Shown: positions 49,935-57,978 of the stretch, piece by piece
How positions within the stretch are numbered: the stretch's first letter is position 1
How the letters are laid out: each line of letters starts with the position of its first letter
Origin: Ruminococcaceae bacterium UBA1375
GTDB lineage: Bacteria; Bacillota; Clostridia; Oscillospirales; Ruminococcaceae
DNA: 64,000 nucleotides
Reading direction: 5' to 3'
Assembly: GCA_002305795.1 (NCBI GenBank)
Contig: DBRF01000011.1
Location: 70,035 to 134,034 of the forward strand
Position numbers and translations under genes: made by a program
The notes under the pieces: generated by a model
Told to the model about the DNA's origin: nothing
The model's input: the letters and a program-made list of their open reading frames with translations, nothing else
Database searches by the model: none

Positions 49935-51539
49935 ATGGCTCAATTATTGCTTATAGGCTCTGTGGTGATTTTGGCCTGTATTTTATGCAGCAAACTCAGC
50001 AACCGGTTCGGCATACCGGTGCTGCTGGGGTTTATCGCTATGGGGATGCTGTTTGGCAGCGACGGTATTTTCGGTATTGAATTTAATGATTTTGCCTTGA
50101 CAGAACAGATCAGCGGTGTGGCTTTGCTGTTTATTATGTTTTACGGCGGCTTTGGCACCAACTGGAACGAAGCAAAACCGGTGGCGGTTCCATCCATAGT
50201 ATTGTCCGGTATGGGTACTCTGCTGACTGCCGGATTGTGCGGCGTTTTCTGCTGGTTGGTGCTGAAGATGGACCTGCTTACCGGCCTGCTGCTGGGGTCG
50301 GTGTTGGCTTCCACTGATGCGGCCAGCGTTTTCTCCATTCTCCGGTCCCGGCGGCTGAACCTGAAGTACGGCACCGCTTCCATGCTGGAAATCGAAAGCG
50401 GTTCCAACGATCCCTTTGCTTATATGCTCACCGTGGTCCTCCTCTCCATTCGCAGCGGGGAAGGGAATCTGGGGGAAATTGTCTGGCTGGTGGTTTCCCA
50501 GCTGGCCTTCGGCATCCTTCTGGGGGTGGCGGTAGCCTTGGGGGCTGTGTTTATCATGCGCCACTATCGCTTCAAAACCTCCAACAATTATATGCTCTTT
50601 ATTTTTGCGGTGGCTCTTTTGGCCTATGCCCTGCCCCAAGTGTTGGGAGGAAACGGCTATTTAAGCGTTTACCTTACCGGCATTATTTTGGGCAACAGCA
50701 GCATTCCGGACAAGAAACCCTTGGTGAATTTCTTTGACGGCTTTACCAGTCTGATGCAGATGATTCTGTTCTTTGTGCTGGGCTTGCTGGTGACCCCTTC
50801 CCAAATGCTGCATTGGATTCTGCCGGCGGTGCTGGTGGTGGTTTTCCTGACCCTGATTGCCCGTCCGGCTGTGGTGGCGCTGTTGCTGACGCCGTTTCGC
50901 TGTAAACTGCGGCAGCAAAGTTTAGTGGCTTGGTGCGGGCTTCGGGGCGCCGCCTCCATTGCCTTTTCCCTGACCGTGCTGGCCAGTGACCCTTCTTTGC
51001 TGGACAGCTTTTTCAATACGGTGTTTTGCGTGGTGCTGCTGTCCATTTCCATTCAGGGAAGCCTAGTGCCCTTGTTAGCTAAAAAGCTGGATATGATTGA
51101 TGCAGAAGGGGACGTGCTGAAAACCTTCACCGACTACACAGACGAAACAGAGGTGCAGTTTATCCAAATCAACGTCACTCTGCGCCATCCCTGGGCCAAT
51201 AAGATGGTGAAGGATGTGCAGGTGCTGCCGGATACGCTGTTGGCCATGATTCTTCGGGACGGGGAAACGGTGATTCCCAAAGGCGACACGGTGATTCTGC
51301 CGGGGGACGTGGTGGTCATCAGCGCCGTGGGATTTTCCGAAGGCGGAAAGGTACACCTCAACGAATTGCGCCTGCGACCCAATCATCCTTTCTGCGGAAA
51401 GCAACTGAAGGACTGTGAATTTGAACCAAATTCTCTGGTGGTGCTCATCCGCCGGGGGGAACAAACCATCATTCCCAAAGGGAAAGAAGTGGTGTACAGC
51501 GGGGATGTGCTGGTGATCAACTATCCGGAAGAGATTTAA
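49935..51539 (+). CDS. CPA1-family K+ or Na+/H+ antiporter with RCK (TrkA-C) domains
   Basis: The 534-aa protein has about 12-13 transmembrane helices in residues 1-375 with LLGSVLASTDAASVFSILRSRRL and EIESGSNDPFAYMLT, where the N-D pair is the ion-binding site of this exchanger group. Residues about 395-534 hold two TrkA-C-like repeats (PEDTLLAMILRDGETVIPKGDTVILPGDVV and SLVVLIRRGEQTIIPKGKEVVYSGDVLVI). The layout matches CvrA/YcgO-type potassium/proton antiporters. Ion preference is inferred. Confidence 0.85.
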   Translation: MAQLLLIGSVVILACILCSKLSNRFGIPVLLGFIAMGMLFGSDGIFGIEFNDFALTEQISGVALLFIMFYGGFGTNWNEAKPVAVPSIVLSGMGTLLTAGLCGVFCWLVLKMDLLTGLLLGSVLASTDAASVFSILRSRRLNLKYGTASMLEIESGSNDPFAYMLTVVLLSIRSGEGNLGEIVWLVVSQLAFGILLGVAVALGAVFIMRHYRFKTSNNYMLFIFAVALLAYALPQVLGGNGYLSVYLTGIILGNSSIPDKKPLVNFFDGFTSLMQMILFFVLGLLVTPSQMLHWILPAVLVVVFLTLIARPAVVALLLTPFRCKLRQQSLVAWCGLRGAASIAFSLTVLASDPSLLDSFFNTVFCVVLLSISIQGSLVPLLAKKLDMIDAEGDVLKTFTDYTDETEVQFIQINVTLRHPWANKMVKDVQVLPDTLLAMILRDGETVIPKGDTVILPGDVVVISAVGFSEGGKVHLNELRLRPNHPFCGKQLKDCEFEPNSLVVLIRRGEQTIIPKGKEVVYSGDVLVINYPEEI

Positions 51540-51560
51540 ACAGATCTGCGCCGCTCTTGG

Positions 51561-51599
51561 ATTTTCCACAAAACTGTACCCTGCGGATTTGTGGAAAAT
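51561..51599. other. 12-bp perfect inverted repeat after the antiporter gene
   Basis: ATTTTCCACAAA (51561-51572) and TTTGTGGAAAAT (51588-51599). No T-run follows on the plus strand, so it is at best an imperfect terminator or an mRNA-protecting hairpin. Confidence 0.55.
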
Positions 51600-51604
51600 G
51601 CCCT

Positions 51605-51633
51605 TTGAAAAAATTGCCAATTTGTGATACACT
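51605..51633 (+). promoter_or_regulatory. promoter of the carD-like gene
   Basis: TTGAAA (51605-51610), 17-nt spacer, TACACT (51628-51633) with extended TG. Confidence 0.55.
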
Positions 51634-51650
51634 ATAAATATGACAACGTG

Positions 51651-51700
51651 CCGCTTCTCCTTTGCGACAGATGCCTGTTGCAGGAAGCGGTGCGTTTTTT
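51651..51700 (+). terminator. terminator-like hairpin in the carD leader
   Basis: Outer stem CCGCTTC (51651-51657)/GAAGCGG (51684-51690), inner TGCGACAG/CTGTTGCA, then TGCG and six T. It lies between the promoter and the start codon at 51722, so it can act as an attenuator. Confidence 0.65.
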
Positions 51701-51721
51701 GCAGAAAGGAGCGGTTTTTTG

Positions 51722-52243
51722 ATGATTCAAACGGGTTCCATGTTGCTGTACGGCAATCAGGTGTGCCGGGTGTGCCAGCAAAAGGAAGAGGTGTTTCACG
51801 GCACACGGCGCAATTATTATCTTCTCCAGCCCATTTACGACACCAGCTCCCTGATTCGCGTTCCGGCAGATAACCCCAAATTGATGGGAAAGATGCGGCA
51901 GATTCTCAGCCTGGATGAAATCTATCAGCTGATTCAGCAGATTCCCAAACAGGAAACGCTGTGGATCGCAGACGACCGGCAGCGCAGCGACGCCTGGAAA
52001 GAGATTCTGTCCACCGGGGACCGGCAAAAGCTGGTGGGAATGATTAAAACCCTGTACGAGAAGAAACAGGAAATTGAAGCGGCGGGACGGAAGTTCCACA
52101 CCGCAGATGAAAATGCGCTGCGCCAGGCGGAGCAGATGATTCACGATGAATTTGCGTTGGTGCTGGACGTTCAACGGGACCAGGTGGCTCCCTTTATTGC
52201 CCGGCAGATTGAAATTCAGGAAAAGTCAGAAGTCCAGGAATAA
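51722..52243 (+). CDS. CarD-family transcriptional regulator
   Basis: In this 173-aa protein the N-terminal RNA-polymerase-interacting domain (GSMLLYGNQVCRVCQQKEEVFHGTRRNYYLLQPIYDTSSLIRVPAD, residues 4-50) is that of CarD/CdnL proteins, which stabilise promoter open complexes. The C-terminal half is helical (KLVGMIKTLYEKKQEI and following). ATG 51722 follows GAAAGGAG; a longer frame upstream runs through the leader hairpin and is rejected. Confidence 0.85.
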   Translation: MIQTGSMLLYGNQVCRVCQQKEEVFHGTRRNYYLLQPIYDTSSLIRVPADNPKLMGKMRQILSLDEIYQLIQQIPKQETLWIADDRQRSDAWKEILSTGDRQKLVGMIKTLYEKKQEIEAAGRKFHTADENALRQAEQMIHDEFALVLDVQRDQVAPFIARQIEIQEKSEVQE

Positions 52244-52256
52244 GGAAACAGGGTGC

Positions 52257-52305
52257 AAAAAAGGCTGTTGTCGGAAAATCACTCCGGCAGCAGCCTTCTG
52301 TTGTG
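52257..52305 (-). terminator. intrinsic terminator of the SLC13-like permease gene
   Basis: A 15-bp stem with one mismatch (52261-52275 with 52284-52298) is followed on the minus strand by six T. It may also end the carD transcript. Confidence 0.75.
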
Positions 52306-52327
52306 ATAGAGGGAAAATGGCTCTCCT

Positions 52328-53446
52328 TCAGCCAAGCAGCCAGCTTTCCAGTAGCAGGATGGCCAGCAGTCCTACATTGGCCAGGGTAAACCAAAGAAAA
52401 TACCGTCCTTTTTTGGCGGGATACTCCTGAGCAACTTGTTTGTAGGAAATCAGGCTGGCCATGGAGGCGATTAAGGTGCCCAATCCGCCCAGGTTGCAGC
52501 CTACAATCAGGGCGGGCCACTGCTGGGTAAACCCGGACAAAAGCAGCGCAGCCGGTACGTTGCTGATGATTTGACTGGCTAGTACCGAGACCAATTCTTC
52601 GTAACCGGATAGGATAGAAGAAAGGAAGGTTTGAAATTCTTCCAAGGCGCCCAGATTTCCGATGAAGACGAAAAAGGCCAGAAAGGTGGCCAGCAGGGAA
52701 TAGTCGATTTTAGCCAGTAAAGGGCGGTCAAAAATCAGAAGGAACAGGGCGGTGACTGCGGCAATGGCTAAAGGCGGGAGCAAATCAAACAGCCCCAGCA
52801 AACAAAGGAGAAAACCGATGCAAAAGCAGGCCAGCTTTTTGAGGTCCTGTTTTTGGTACTCCATCGAAACCGCCGCCACCGGCTGGGCAGGGCGGAACAG
52901 GCAGAAGGCAGCCAAACAGATGCCGGACAGCAGCACATAGGGGAGCATTAGCCCGCAGAAACTCCAAAAATCCATGCCGGATTGGGCGTAAAGATACAGG
53001 TTTTGAGGGTTGCCCATGGGGGTGAGCATACTGCCCAGATTGGCGGCCAGAGTTTGAAGCACCACGGTGGGAATCATCAGCTGCTCCTGTTTGGCCAGTT
53101 TCAGCACTACCATGCCAAAGGGGACAAAGGTAATCAGGGAGACGTCGTTGGTCATCACCATGCTCAGGAAAAAGGGAAGGAATACCAGTACCAGCAGCAT
53201 AGTGCGGGTGCTGCCCACTCGGCCCAGCAGACGGCTGCCCAAAGAAAGGAAGACCCCGGCCTGCTGGAACCCTTTCATCACCGCCATCAGGCTGAACAGC
53301 AGTGCAAGGGTGTCCCAGTCGACGTAACCGATGTAGTTTAAACTGGGGGGCACGAAAAAAGCGGAAACCACCGCCAGCAAAGCAGCGGCGCAAAGCACGG
53401 TTTCCTGCTTGAGAAACCCAATGGCTTTGTGGAATATGTTTGTCAC
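52328..53446 (-). CDS. SLC13/ArsB-like anion permease
   Basis: The 372-aa protein has about ten transmembrane segments. FFLSMVMTNDVSLITFVPF and ANLGSMLTPMGNPQNLYLY are the paired hairpin motifs of the ion transporter superfamily (citrate/dicarboxylate/arsenite type), and ISNVPAALLLSGF is the second repeat. It is shorter than classical SLC13 members but both repeats are present. Substrate unknown; dicarboxylate or another anion is likely. Confidence 0.8.
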   Translation of the reverse strand: MTNIFHKAIGFLKQETVLCAAALLAVVSAFFVPPSLNYIGYVDWDTLALLFSLMAVMKGFQQAGVFLSLGSRLLGRVGSTRTMLLVLVFLPFFLSMVMTNDVSLITFVPFGMVVLKLAKQEQLMIPTVVLQTLAANLGSMLTPMGNPQNLYLYAQSGMDFWSFCGLMLPYVLLSGICLAAFCLFRPAQPVAAVSMEYQKQDLKKLACFCIGFLLCLLGLFDLLPPLAIAAVTALFLLIFDRPLLAKIDYSLLATFLAFFVFIGNLGALEEFQTFLSSILSGYEELVSVLASQIISNVPAALLLSGFTQQWPALIVGCNLGGLGTLIASMASLISYKQVAQEYPAKKGRYFLWFTLANVGLLAILLLESWLLG

Positions 53447-53474
53447 AGAAACTCCTCCGTGTCCGGTTTCACAA

Positions 53475-53515
53475 TATAAAAATGCACCCGACAGGGGTTA
53501 TCGGGCACATTTTTC
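53475..53515. terminator. terminator between the NCS2 and SLC13-like genes
   Basis: CCCGA/TCGGG stem with flanking A5 and T5 tracts, downstream of the minus-strand NCS2 gene; a second long hairpin (TTCGCAGCGG...CCGCTGCGAA, 53513-53557) precedes it. Confidence 0.55.
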
Positions 53516-53563
53516 GCAGCGGCAGGTTGATTACTTTCCCTGGCTGTCCGCTGCGAAGAAAAC

Positions 53564-54925
53564 TCAAAGAAAAGCCAGCAATACAAAATTCAGGATAAAC
53601 AGGGCTGTGACGATCCAGAGAATGGGGTGGACGTTCTTGGCCTGCTTTTTGCAGATTTTAGCGATGCAGTAAAAGATAAATCCTGCCGCAATGCCGTAAG
53701 AGATGCTGTAGCAAAGGGCCATGAACACGCCGGTGAAAAAGGCCGGAACCGCCTCATCAAACTCATTCCATTGAATTTCCTTGAACGCCGAGATCATCAT
53801 AATGCCAACCACCACCAAGGCCGGCGCCGTGGCCGCAAAGGGGATGGCGCTGACAAAGGTTGCTAAAAAGGAGCTGGCGATGAAGCACAAGGCAACTACC
53901 ACGCTGGTCAGCCCGGTGCGTCCCCCTGCGCCGATACCGGCGGCGCTTTCCACATAGGTGGTGGTGTTGGAAGTGCCGAAAATTGCACCGATGGAGGTGG
54001 CGGTGGCATCTGCAAACAGGGCTCGGTCCATTTTGGATTTGAAGCCGGGGGTGGTTTCGGCAGTGCGTTCATCTTCTTCGCTGAAAATGCCGGTGCGCCG
54101 TCCGGTGCCGATAAAGGTGCCGATGGTATCGAAGGTGTCGGAAATGCTGAAGGAGAAGATGGTGACCGGCACCAAGGGGATTTTCACCGGATCGCTGAAC
54201 AGAGAGCCCAATCCTTCTGAGGTAAAGATTGCGCCGAAGGTGGAGGGCAGCTGACGGCAGGCTTCGGTAAAGCTCACCGTTTCGGTGGTCACGGTGACGC
54301 CCATGGGAATGCCCAGCAGGGTTGTGACAATGATTCCGATTAAGATGGCGCCTTTGACTTTGCAGATCAGCAGAACCACGGTTAAAATCAACCCAATAAG
54401 GAAAAGCCACAGGGAAGGCTGGTTCAAGGTGGCCATGGCAGGCACGCCGGAATCAAAATCAAATTGAATAATCCCCACGTTCAGCAGGCCGATGTAGGCT
54501 ACATAAATCCCAATTCCGCCGCTGATTGCATTTTGAAGGCTGTGGGGGATGGCCTTGATGATGTATTTGCGGATTTTCGTCACGGTAATCAGGATGTTGA
54601 TTAACCCGCAGATAAACACCATGGACAATCCCTGCTGCCAGGTAAATCCCAAGGTAAAACAGACGGTGTAAACGAAAAATGCGTTTAATCCCATGCCGGG
54701 GGCCAGCGCATACGGCACATTGGCCACCAAGCCCATGACTAAGGTTCCCACTACGGCGGAGATAATGGTGGCTAAGAACACAGCGCCCCATTCCATCCCG
54801 GACTTGCTTAACAGGGTGGGGTTAATGGCCACAATATACGCCATGGCAAAGAAGGTGGTGAGACCGGCCATGACTTCTTTGCCCACCGTGGTTTTGTTTT
54901 TCTTCAACTGAAACAATTTTTCCAT
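53564..54925 (-). CDS. NCS2-family purine permease (guanine/hypoxanthine-type)
   Basis: The 453-aa protein has 12-14 transmembrane helices. It starts FQLKKNKTTVGKEVMAGLTTFFAMAYIVAINPTLLS, as in PbuG/PbuO/AdeP, and has YALAPGMGLNAFF and GTSNTTTYVESAAGIGAGGRTGLTS, the substrate-site motif. It is a proton symporter for purine bases in relatives. Its leader carries a large hairpin (54956-55007), but not a purine-riboswitch core. Confidence 0.92.
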   Translation of the reverse strand: MEKLFQLKKNKTTVGKEVMAGLTTFFAMAYIVAINPTLLSKSGMEWGAVFLATIISAVVGTLVMGLVANVPYALAPGMGLNAFFVYTVCFTLGFTWQQGLSMVFICGLINILITVTKIRKYIIKAIPHSLQNAISGGIGIYVAYIGLLNVGIIQFDFDSGVPAMATLNQPSLWLFLIGLILTVVLLICKVKGAILIGIIVTTLLGIPMGVTVTTETVSFTEACRQLPSTFGAIFTSEGLGSLFSDPVKIPLVPVTIFSFSISDTFDTIGTFIGTGRRTGIFSEEDERTAETTPGFKSKMDRALFADATATSIGAIFGTSNTTTYVESAAGIGAGGRTGLTSVVVALCFIASSFLATFVSAIPFAATAPALVVVGIMMISAFKEIQWNEFDEAVPAFFTGVFMALCYSISYGIAAGFIFYCIAKICKKQAKNVHPILWIVTALFILNFVLLAFL

Positions 54926-54955
54926 ATGAGATCGACTTCCTTTTTTCTCTTCTTT

Positions 54956-55007
54956 GTTTTACCGCCGGCAAATAGTTTCGAATTGTAAGCCCATGCCGGC
55001 ATAAAAC
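54956..55007 (-). promoter_or_regulatory. stem-loop in the leader of the purine permease gene
   Basis: On the minus strand GTTTTA, one unpaired base and GCCGGCA pair with TGCCGGC, two unpaired bases and TAAAAC, around a 23-nt loop. It starts about 20 nt into the leader. It does not match known purine riboswitch loops; role unknown. Confidence 0.5.
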
Positions 55008-55033
55008 GGGAGATGTAAAACAAATTCCTTCTC

Positions 55034-55062
55034 ATTTTAATACAGAAGAAGGGTAAAATCAA
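55034..55062 (-). promoter_or_regulatory. promoter of the purine permease gene
   Basis: Minus strand TTGATT (55057-55062), 17-nt spacer, TAAAAT (55034-55039). Confidence 0.55.
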
Positions 55063-55241
55063 GAAAAAGCGACAAATTTTGGGTGCGGCAGAATGATGGC
55101 GGGGAAACATACAGGCTTTGTCGCAGCCCCGGAAGAATCGGCTTTTCTGTCAACCGCTGCGTTGGTACCATCGGGCTGCCAGGGATGCAGGTGTTTGCCG
55201 TTTTGTTTTCCGCCCGAGGAAAAGAGAAAGCATTGCAAAAC

Positions 55242-55286
55242 AAAAAAAGAACCGCCAACATTCTTTTGGAACATTGTCGGTTCTTT
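55242..55286 (-). terminator. terminator of the tRNA-Pro/Thr/Tyr operon
   Basis: On the minus strand AGAACCG...CGGTTCT with inner CAA/TTG pairing, followed by seven T, directly after tRNA-Tyr. Confidence 0.8.
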
Positions 55287-55371
55287 TGGTGGGAGCGGGT
55301 GGATTCGAACCACCGAAGTCGTAGACAACAGATTTACAGTCTGCCCCCTTTGGCCACTCGGGAACACTCCC
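55287..55371 (-). tRNA. tRNA-Tyr (anticodon GTA)
   Basis: An 85-nt class II tRNA with a long variable arm: acceptor GGGAGTG/CGCTCCC, anticodon stem-loop CAGACTGTAAATCTG (GTA), T arm with GGTTCGAATCC, encoded CCA. Third gene of the three-tRNA operon. Confidence 0.95.
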
Positions 55372-55392
55372 ATAAATAATGAAATTGTAAAA

Positions 55393-55468
55393 TGGAGCTG
55401 GTGGACGGACTCGAACCCCCGACCTGCTGATTACAAATCAGCTGCTCTACCAACTGAGCTACACCAGC
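55393..55468 (-). tRNA. tRNA-Thr (anticodon TGT)
   Basis: A 76-nt cloverleaf: acceptor GCTGGTG/CACCAGC, anticodon stem-loop CTGATTTGTAATCAG (TGT), T arm with GGTTCGAGTCC, encoded CCA. Second gene of the operon. Confidence 0.95.
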
Positions 55469-55526
55469 AGAGAATGCTTTCTGCTCGGTTTTCTGCGTCC
55501 GCCCGGCCTGATCTCCTTTTGGAAAC

Positions 55527-55603
55527 TGGTCGAGGCGACAGGATTTGAACCTGCGGCATCTTGGTCCCAAACCAAGCACTCTACCAAGCTGAGCTACGCC
55601 TCG
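55527..55603 (-). tRNA. tRNA-Pro (anticodon TGG)
   Basis: A 77-nt cloverleaf: acceptor CGAGGCG/CGCCTCG, anticodon stem-loop CTTGGTTTGGGACCAAG (TGG), T arm with GGTTCAAATCC, encoded CCA. First gene of the operon. Confidence 0.95.
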
Positions 55604-55647
55604 TTGTTAGGGGCGGTTCTGACCTGCCCTCATCAGACAGCTTACCC

Positions 55648-55676
55648 ATTATACCTAAATTTTTTGAACTTGTCAA
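55648..55676 (-). promoter_or_regulatory. consensus promoter of the tRNA operon
   Basis: Minus strand TTGACA (55671-55676), 17-nt spacer, TATAAT (55648-55653), both perfect, with a GC-rich start region typical of stable RNA genes. Confidence 0.88.
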
Positions 55677-55684
55677 CCGTTTTC

Positions 55685-56491
55685 TTAAAAATTTTTGCCG
55701 TTTTTCTGCGAAGAGTTTGCTTTCGCAAAATCTTTTGCCAATTCTCTTGTATTGTCGCCTTTTTTGCTGACGGTGCGGTACCCCCAGCCGTCCAAACCGG
55801 ACCGGCGCAGCGCCCCGAACATCCGCAGCTTGAAGCCGTGGTCCTCCCGCTCCTGTTGGGCCAGCCACAGCTTCATCTCTTCCCGCTTGGTGTGACCGTC
55901 CACTGGGCAGCGGGATTTGGTCACCGGCAGCTCCAGTTTGTTGGCCACCCGGCGCACCTGGGCTTCCGGGGCAAACACTAAGGGGCGGATCACCCAGAGG
56001 TCCTTGATGGAAAGGTAGTTTTTCGGGGCAAAACAGCCCAGCCGCCCTTCAATGAAGAGATTCATCATAAAGGTTTCCACCACATCGTCAAAGTGGTGGC
56101 CCAAAGCCACCTTGTTGCAGCCGTACTCTTTGGCAGTGTCGTGGAGAGCGCCCCGGCGCATTTTGGCGCAAAGGCTGCAAGGGTGGGGTTCGTGGCGGAT
56201 ATCAAACACGATGGTGCCGATGTCGGTATCCTTCTGGATGTACTCCACTCCCAGTTTTTGGCACATCTGGGCCACTTTGGAATAATCGGTGCGCACGCCC
56301 CCAAAGCCGGGGTCCAGGGTAATGGCTTTTAAGGTGTAGTCAATGCCGATAAACCGCCGCAGCAGAGCCAGGCCCTGGAGTAAAACCAAAGAATCTTTGC
56401 CGCCGCTGACGCCCACAGCCACAACGTCCCCATCCTGGAGCAGATCAAATTCATGAACGGCTTTTCGCAGATAACCCAGTATTTTTTGCAC
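55685..56491 (-). CDS. TtcA-like tRNA 2-thiocytidine synthetase family protein
   Basis: The 268-aa PP-loop ATPase carries SGGKDS (29-34), PCSLCAKMRRG with Cys105 and Cys108, and a later KSRCPVDGH with Cys195, the [4Fe-4S] ligand pattern of the TtcA/TilS-like group. TtcA thiolates C32 in certain tRNAs. It lies directly upstream of the tRNA operon promoter on the same strand, a suggestive but possibly accidental neighbour. It ends with a basic tail (KKGDNTRELAKDFAK). Confidence 0.85.
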   Translation of the reverse strand: MQKILGYLRKAVHEFDLLQDGDVVAVGVSGGKDSLVLLQGLALLRRFIGIDYTLKAITLDPGFGGVRTDYSKVAQMCQKLGVEYIQKDTDIGTIVFDIRHEPHPCSLCAKMRRGALHDTAKEYGCNKVALGHHFDDVVETFMMNLFIEGRLGCFAPKNYLSIKDLWVIRPLVFAPEAQVRRVANKLELPVTKSRCPVDGHTKREEMKLWLAQQEREDHGFKLRMFGALRRSGLDGWGYRTVSKKGDNTRELAKDFAKANSSQKNGKNF

Positions 56492-56679
56492 GGCGCAGAT
56501 TCTTCCTTTCTATATAGTAGAGAGCATGGAATTTCAAAGCCGGTTTAGTATAGCACAGTTTCCCCCATCTGTCCAGAAGCAAAACTGAAATGAACTGCAA
56601 GATCATGAGAGAATCAAAGAAAAATCAAGAGATTTTGAGAGAATTACGGTACTATTTTATAAAAATCAAAAAAAGCGCC

Positions 56680-56708
56680 TTGACAAAGAGAAATTTCCCG
56701 GATATAAT
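56680..56708 (+). promoter_or_regulatory. consensus promoter of rplM-rpsI
   Basis: Perfect TTGACA (56680-56685), 17-nt spacer, perfect TATAAT (56703-56708). Confidence 0.88.
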
Positions 56709-56714
56709 AGCACT

Positions 56715-56778
56715 TGCGTCATTAAAAATTAGGATTACATCCTGTTGGATACCATCAAGATTGTATGGAGGAATGAAT
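56715..56778 (+). promoter_or_regulatory. short leader of rplM, possible L13-type leader
   Basis: The leader is about 64 nt and contains an AGGAT-TAC-ATCCT hairpin followed by TTGGAT. Short autoregulatory leaders are known before rplM in Firmicutes (Rfam L13_leader); I cannot confirm the match by eye. Confidence 0.3.
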
Positions 56779-57207
56779 ATGTCTACTACCATGCCTAAGG
56801 CACAGGAAATCAGCCGCAAATGGTACGTGCTGGACGCTACTGACAAGAGCCTGGGCCGTGTGGCTGCCGCTGCTGCCACCCTGCTCCACGGCAAGCACAA
56901 GCCTGTTTTCGCCCCTCACTGCGACTGCGGCGACCACGTCATCATCATCAACTGCGACAAGGCGGTCCTCACCGGCAAGAAGCTGGAGCAGAAGTTCTAT
57001 CGCCGTCACACCGGTTGGATCGGCGGCTTGAAGGAAGTCGATTACAAGACCCTGATGGCTACCAATCCGGAAAAGGCCATGATGCTGGCTGTAAAGGGAA
57101 TGCTCCCCGACACCACCCAAGGCCGCAATCAGCTTCGCCGTCTGCGCGTAGTGAACGGCGCTGAGCACAACTTTGCCGCTCAGAAGCCCGAAGCCTACGA
57201 ATTTTAA
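56779..57207 (+). CDS. rplM: 50S ribosomal protein L13
   Basis: The 142-aa early 50S assembly protein starts at an ATG 7 nt after GGAGG, with an in-frame ATG two codons earlier that is too close to the site. Motifs: KWYVLDATDKSLGRVAAAAATLLHGKHKP, DHVIIINCDKAVLTGKKLEQKFYRRHTG and VKGMLPDTTQGRNQLRRLRV. It forms an operon with rpsI. Confidence 0.96.
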   Translation: MSTTMPKAQEISRKWYVLDATDKSLGRVAAAAATLLHGKHKPVFAPHCDCGDHVIIINCDKAVLTGKKLEQKFYRRHTGWIGGLKEVDYKTLMATNPEKAMMLAVKGMLPDTTQGRNQLRRLRVVNGAEHNFAAQKPEAYEF

Positions 57208-57225
57208 TCAAGGAGGAACACCACT

Positions 57226-57624
57226 ATGTACGAGACGAAACCTTTCTTTTACGGCACCGGCAGAAGAAAAAGCTCTGTAGCTCGTGTGCGTTTGTACCAG
57301 GGCAGCGGCAACATTACCATCAACGGCCGCGGCATTGACGACTACTTCGGCCTGGAAACCTTGAAGCTGATTGTGCGTCAGCCCTTGGCCCTCACCGATT
57401 CTCTGGAAAAGTTCGACATCGTCTGCAACGTCAACGGCGGCGGTTTCTCCGGACAGGCCGGCGCTGTGCGTCACGGCATTGCAAGAGCTTTGCTGCAGTA
57501 TGACGAAAGCCTGCGCCCTGCGCTGAAGAAGGCCGGTTTCCTGACCCGTGACCCCAGAATGAAGGAACGGAAGAAATACGGTCTCAAAGCAGCCCGTCGC
57601 GCGCCTCAGTTCAGCAAGCGTTAA
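57226..57624 (+). CDS. rpsI: 30S ribosomal protein S9
   Basis: The 132-aa S9 carries the C-terminal tail ending SKR that touches the P-site tRNA anticodon loop. Seen: TGRRKSSVARVRLYQGSGNITINGR, GGGFSGQAGAVRHGIARALL and GFLTRDPRMKERKKYGLKAARRAPQFSKR. It is the last core-chromosome gene before the mobile element; the 3' end is intact. Confidence 0.97.
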   Translation: MYETKPFFYGTGRRKSSVARVRLYQGSGNITINGRGIDDYFGLETLKLIVRQPLALTDSLEKFDIVCNVNGGGFSGQAGAVRHGIARALLQYDESLRPALKKAGFLTRDPRMKERKKYGLKAARRAPQFSKR

Positions 57625-57655
57625 TCGACTGCTCAGACTATATCAAAATGGCTCA

Positions 57656-57690
57656 AACACCCCGGAAAATCAAGGTTTTCCGGGGTTTTC
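57656..57690 (+). terminator. intrinsic terminator of rplM-rpsI
   Basis: An 11-bp perfect stem ACCCCGGAAAA (57659-57669) and TTTTCCGGGGT (57676-57686) with a short T-run, 34 nt after rpsI. Confidence 0.8.
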
Positions 57691-57756
57691 CTGTATCTAT
57701 GGCTTTGATTCTGTTTCGCTGATTTTCGCCGGCTTTGATCAGATTTGACCTCGTTT

Positions 57757-57820
57757 TTATGTGTTAATAATGGGGCAACCGGGCATTTTGAACCCCTTAT
57801 GTGTTAAAAAATGGGGCAAC
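57757..57820 (+). repeat. pair of direct repeats, 40-bp spacing
   Basis: A 23/24-bp unit (TTATGTGTTAA, then 1-2 differing bases, AATGGGGCAAC) occurs at 57757-57779 and 57797-57820. It lies in the gene-free stretch upstream of the small ORF and parA; it may be an iteron, oriT or centromere-like site. Confidence 0.6.
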
Positions 57821-57916
57821 TGCGAACGAAAATCGGGCCGATTTTGAGGTTCATTTTCCCTTCACTCGTTGCCGTCTGATGGCAGAATTTGGTTTGTATT
57901 TTTGAGCAAGAAGCTA

Positions 57917-57978
57917 CTGATATAGTTTCACCGGATTTGGTTGGATTTGACCAAACCTGATATAGTTTATCGGATTTG
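57917..57978 (+). repeat. second pair of direct repeats, 40-bp spacing, around an inverted repeat
   Basis: CTGATATAGTTT-(CA/A)-(CC/T)-CGGATTTG occurs at 57917-57939 and 57957-57978. Between the copies TTGGT...ACCAA forms a small inverted repeat (about 57937-57955). The start-to-start distance equals that of the first pair. Confidence 0.6.

Noticed and set aside
51561..51599. Inverted repeat after the antiporter gene as an intrinsic terminator
   Set aside because: The stem is perfect but no T-run follows; kept only as an unclassified structure.
54926..55030. Purine riboswitch upstream of the NCS2 permease
   Set aside because: The conserved loop-loop and core sequences of the purine aptamer are missing; only an unassigned stem-loop is present.
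57601..57660. rpsI 3' end as the attachment site of the conjugative element
   Set aside because: Ribosomal-protein genes are known insertion sites elsewhere, but rpsI and its terminator are intact and no repeat of its end can be seen in the window; without the right end it cannot be decided.
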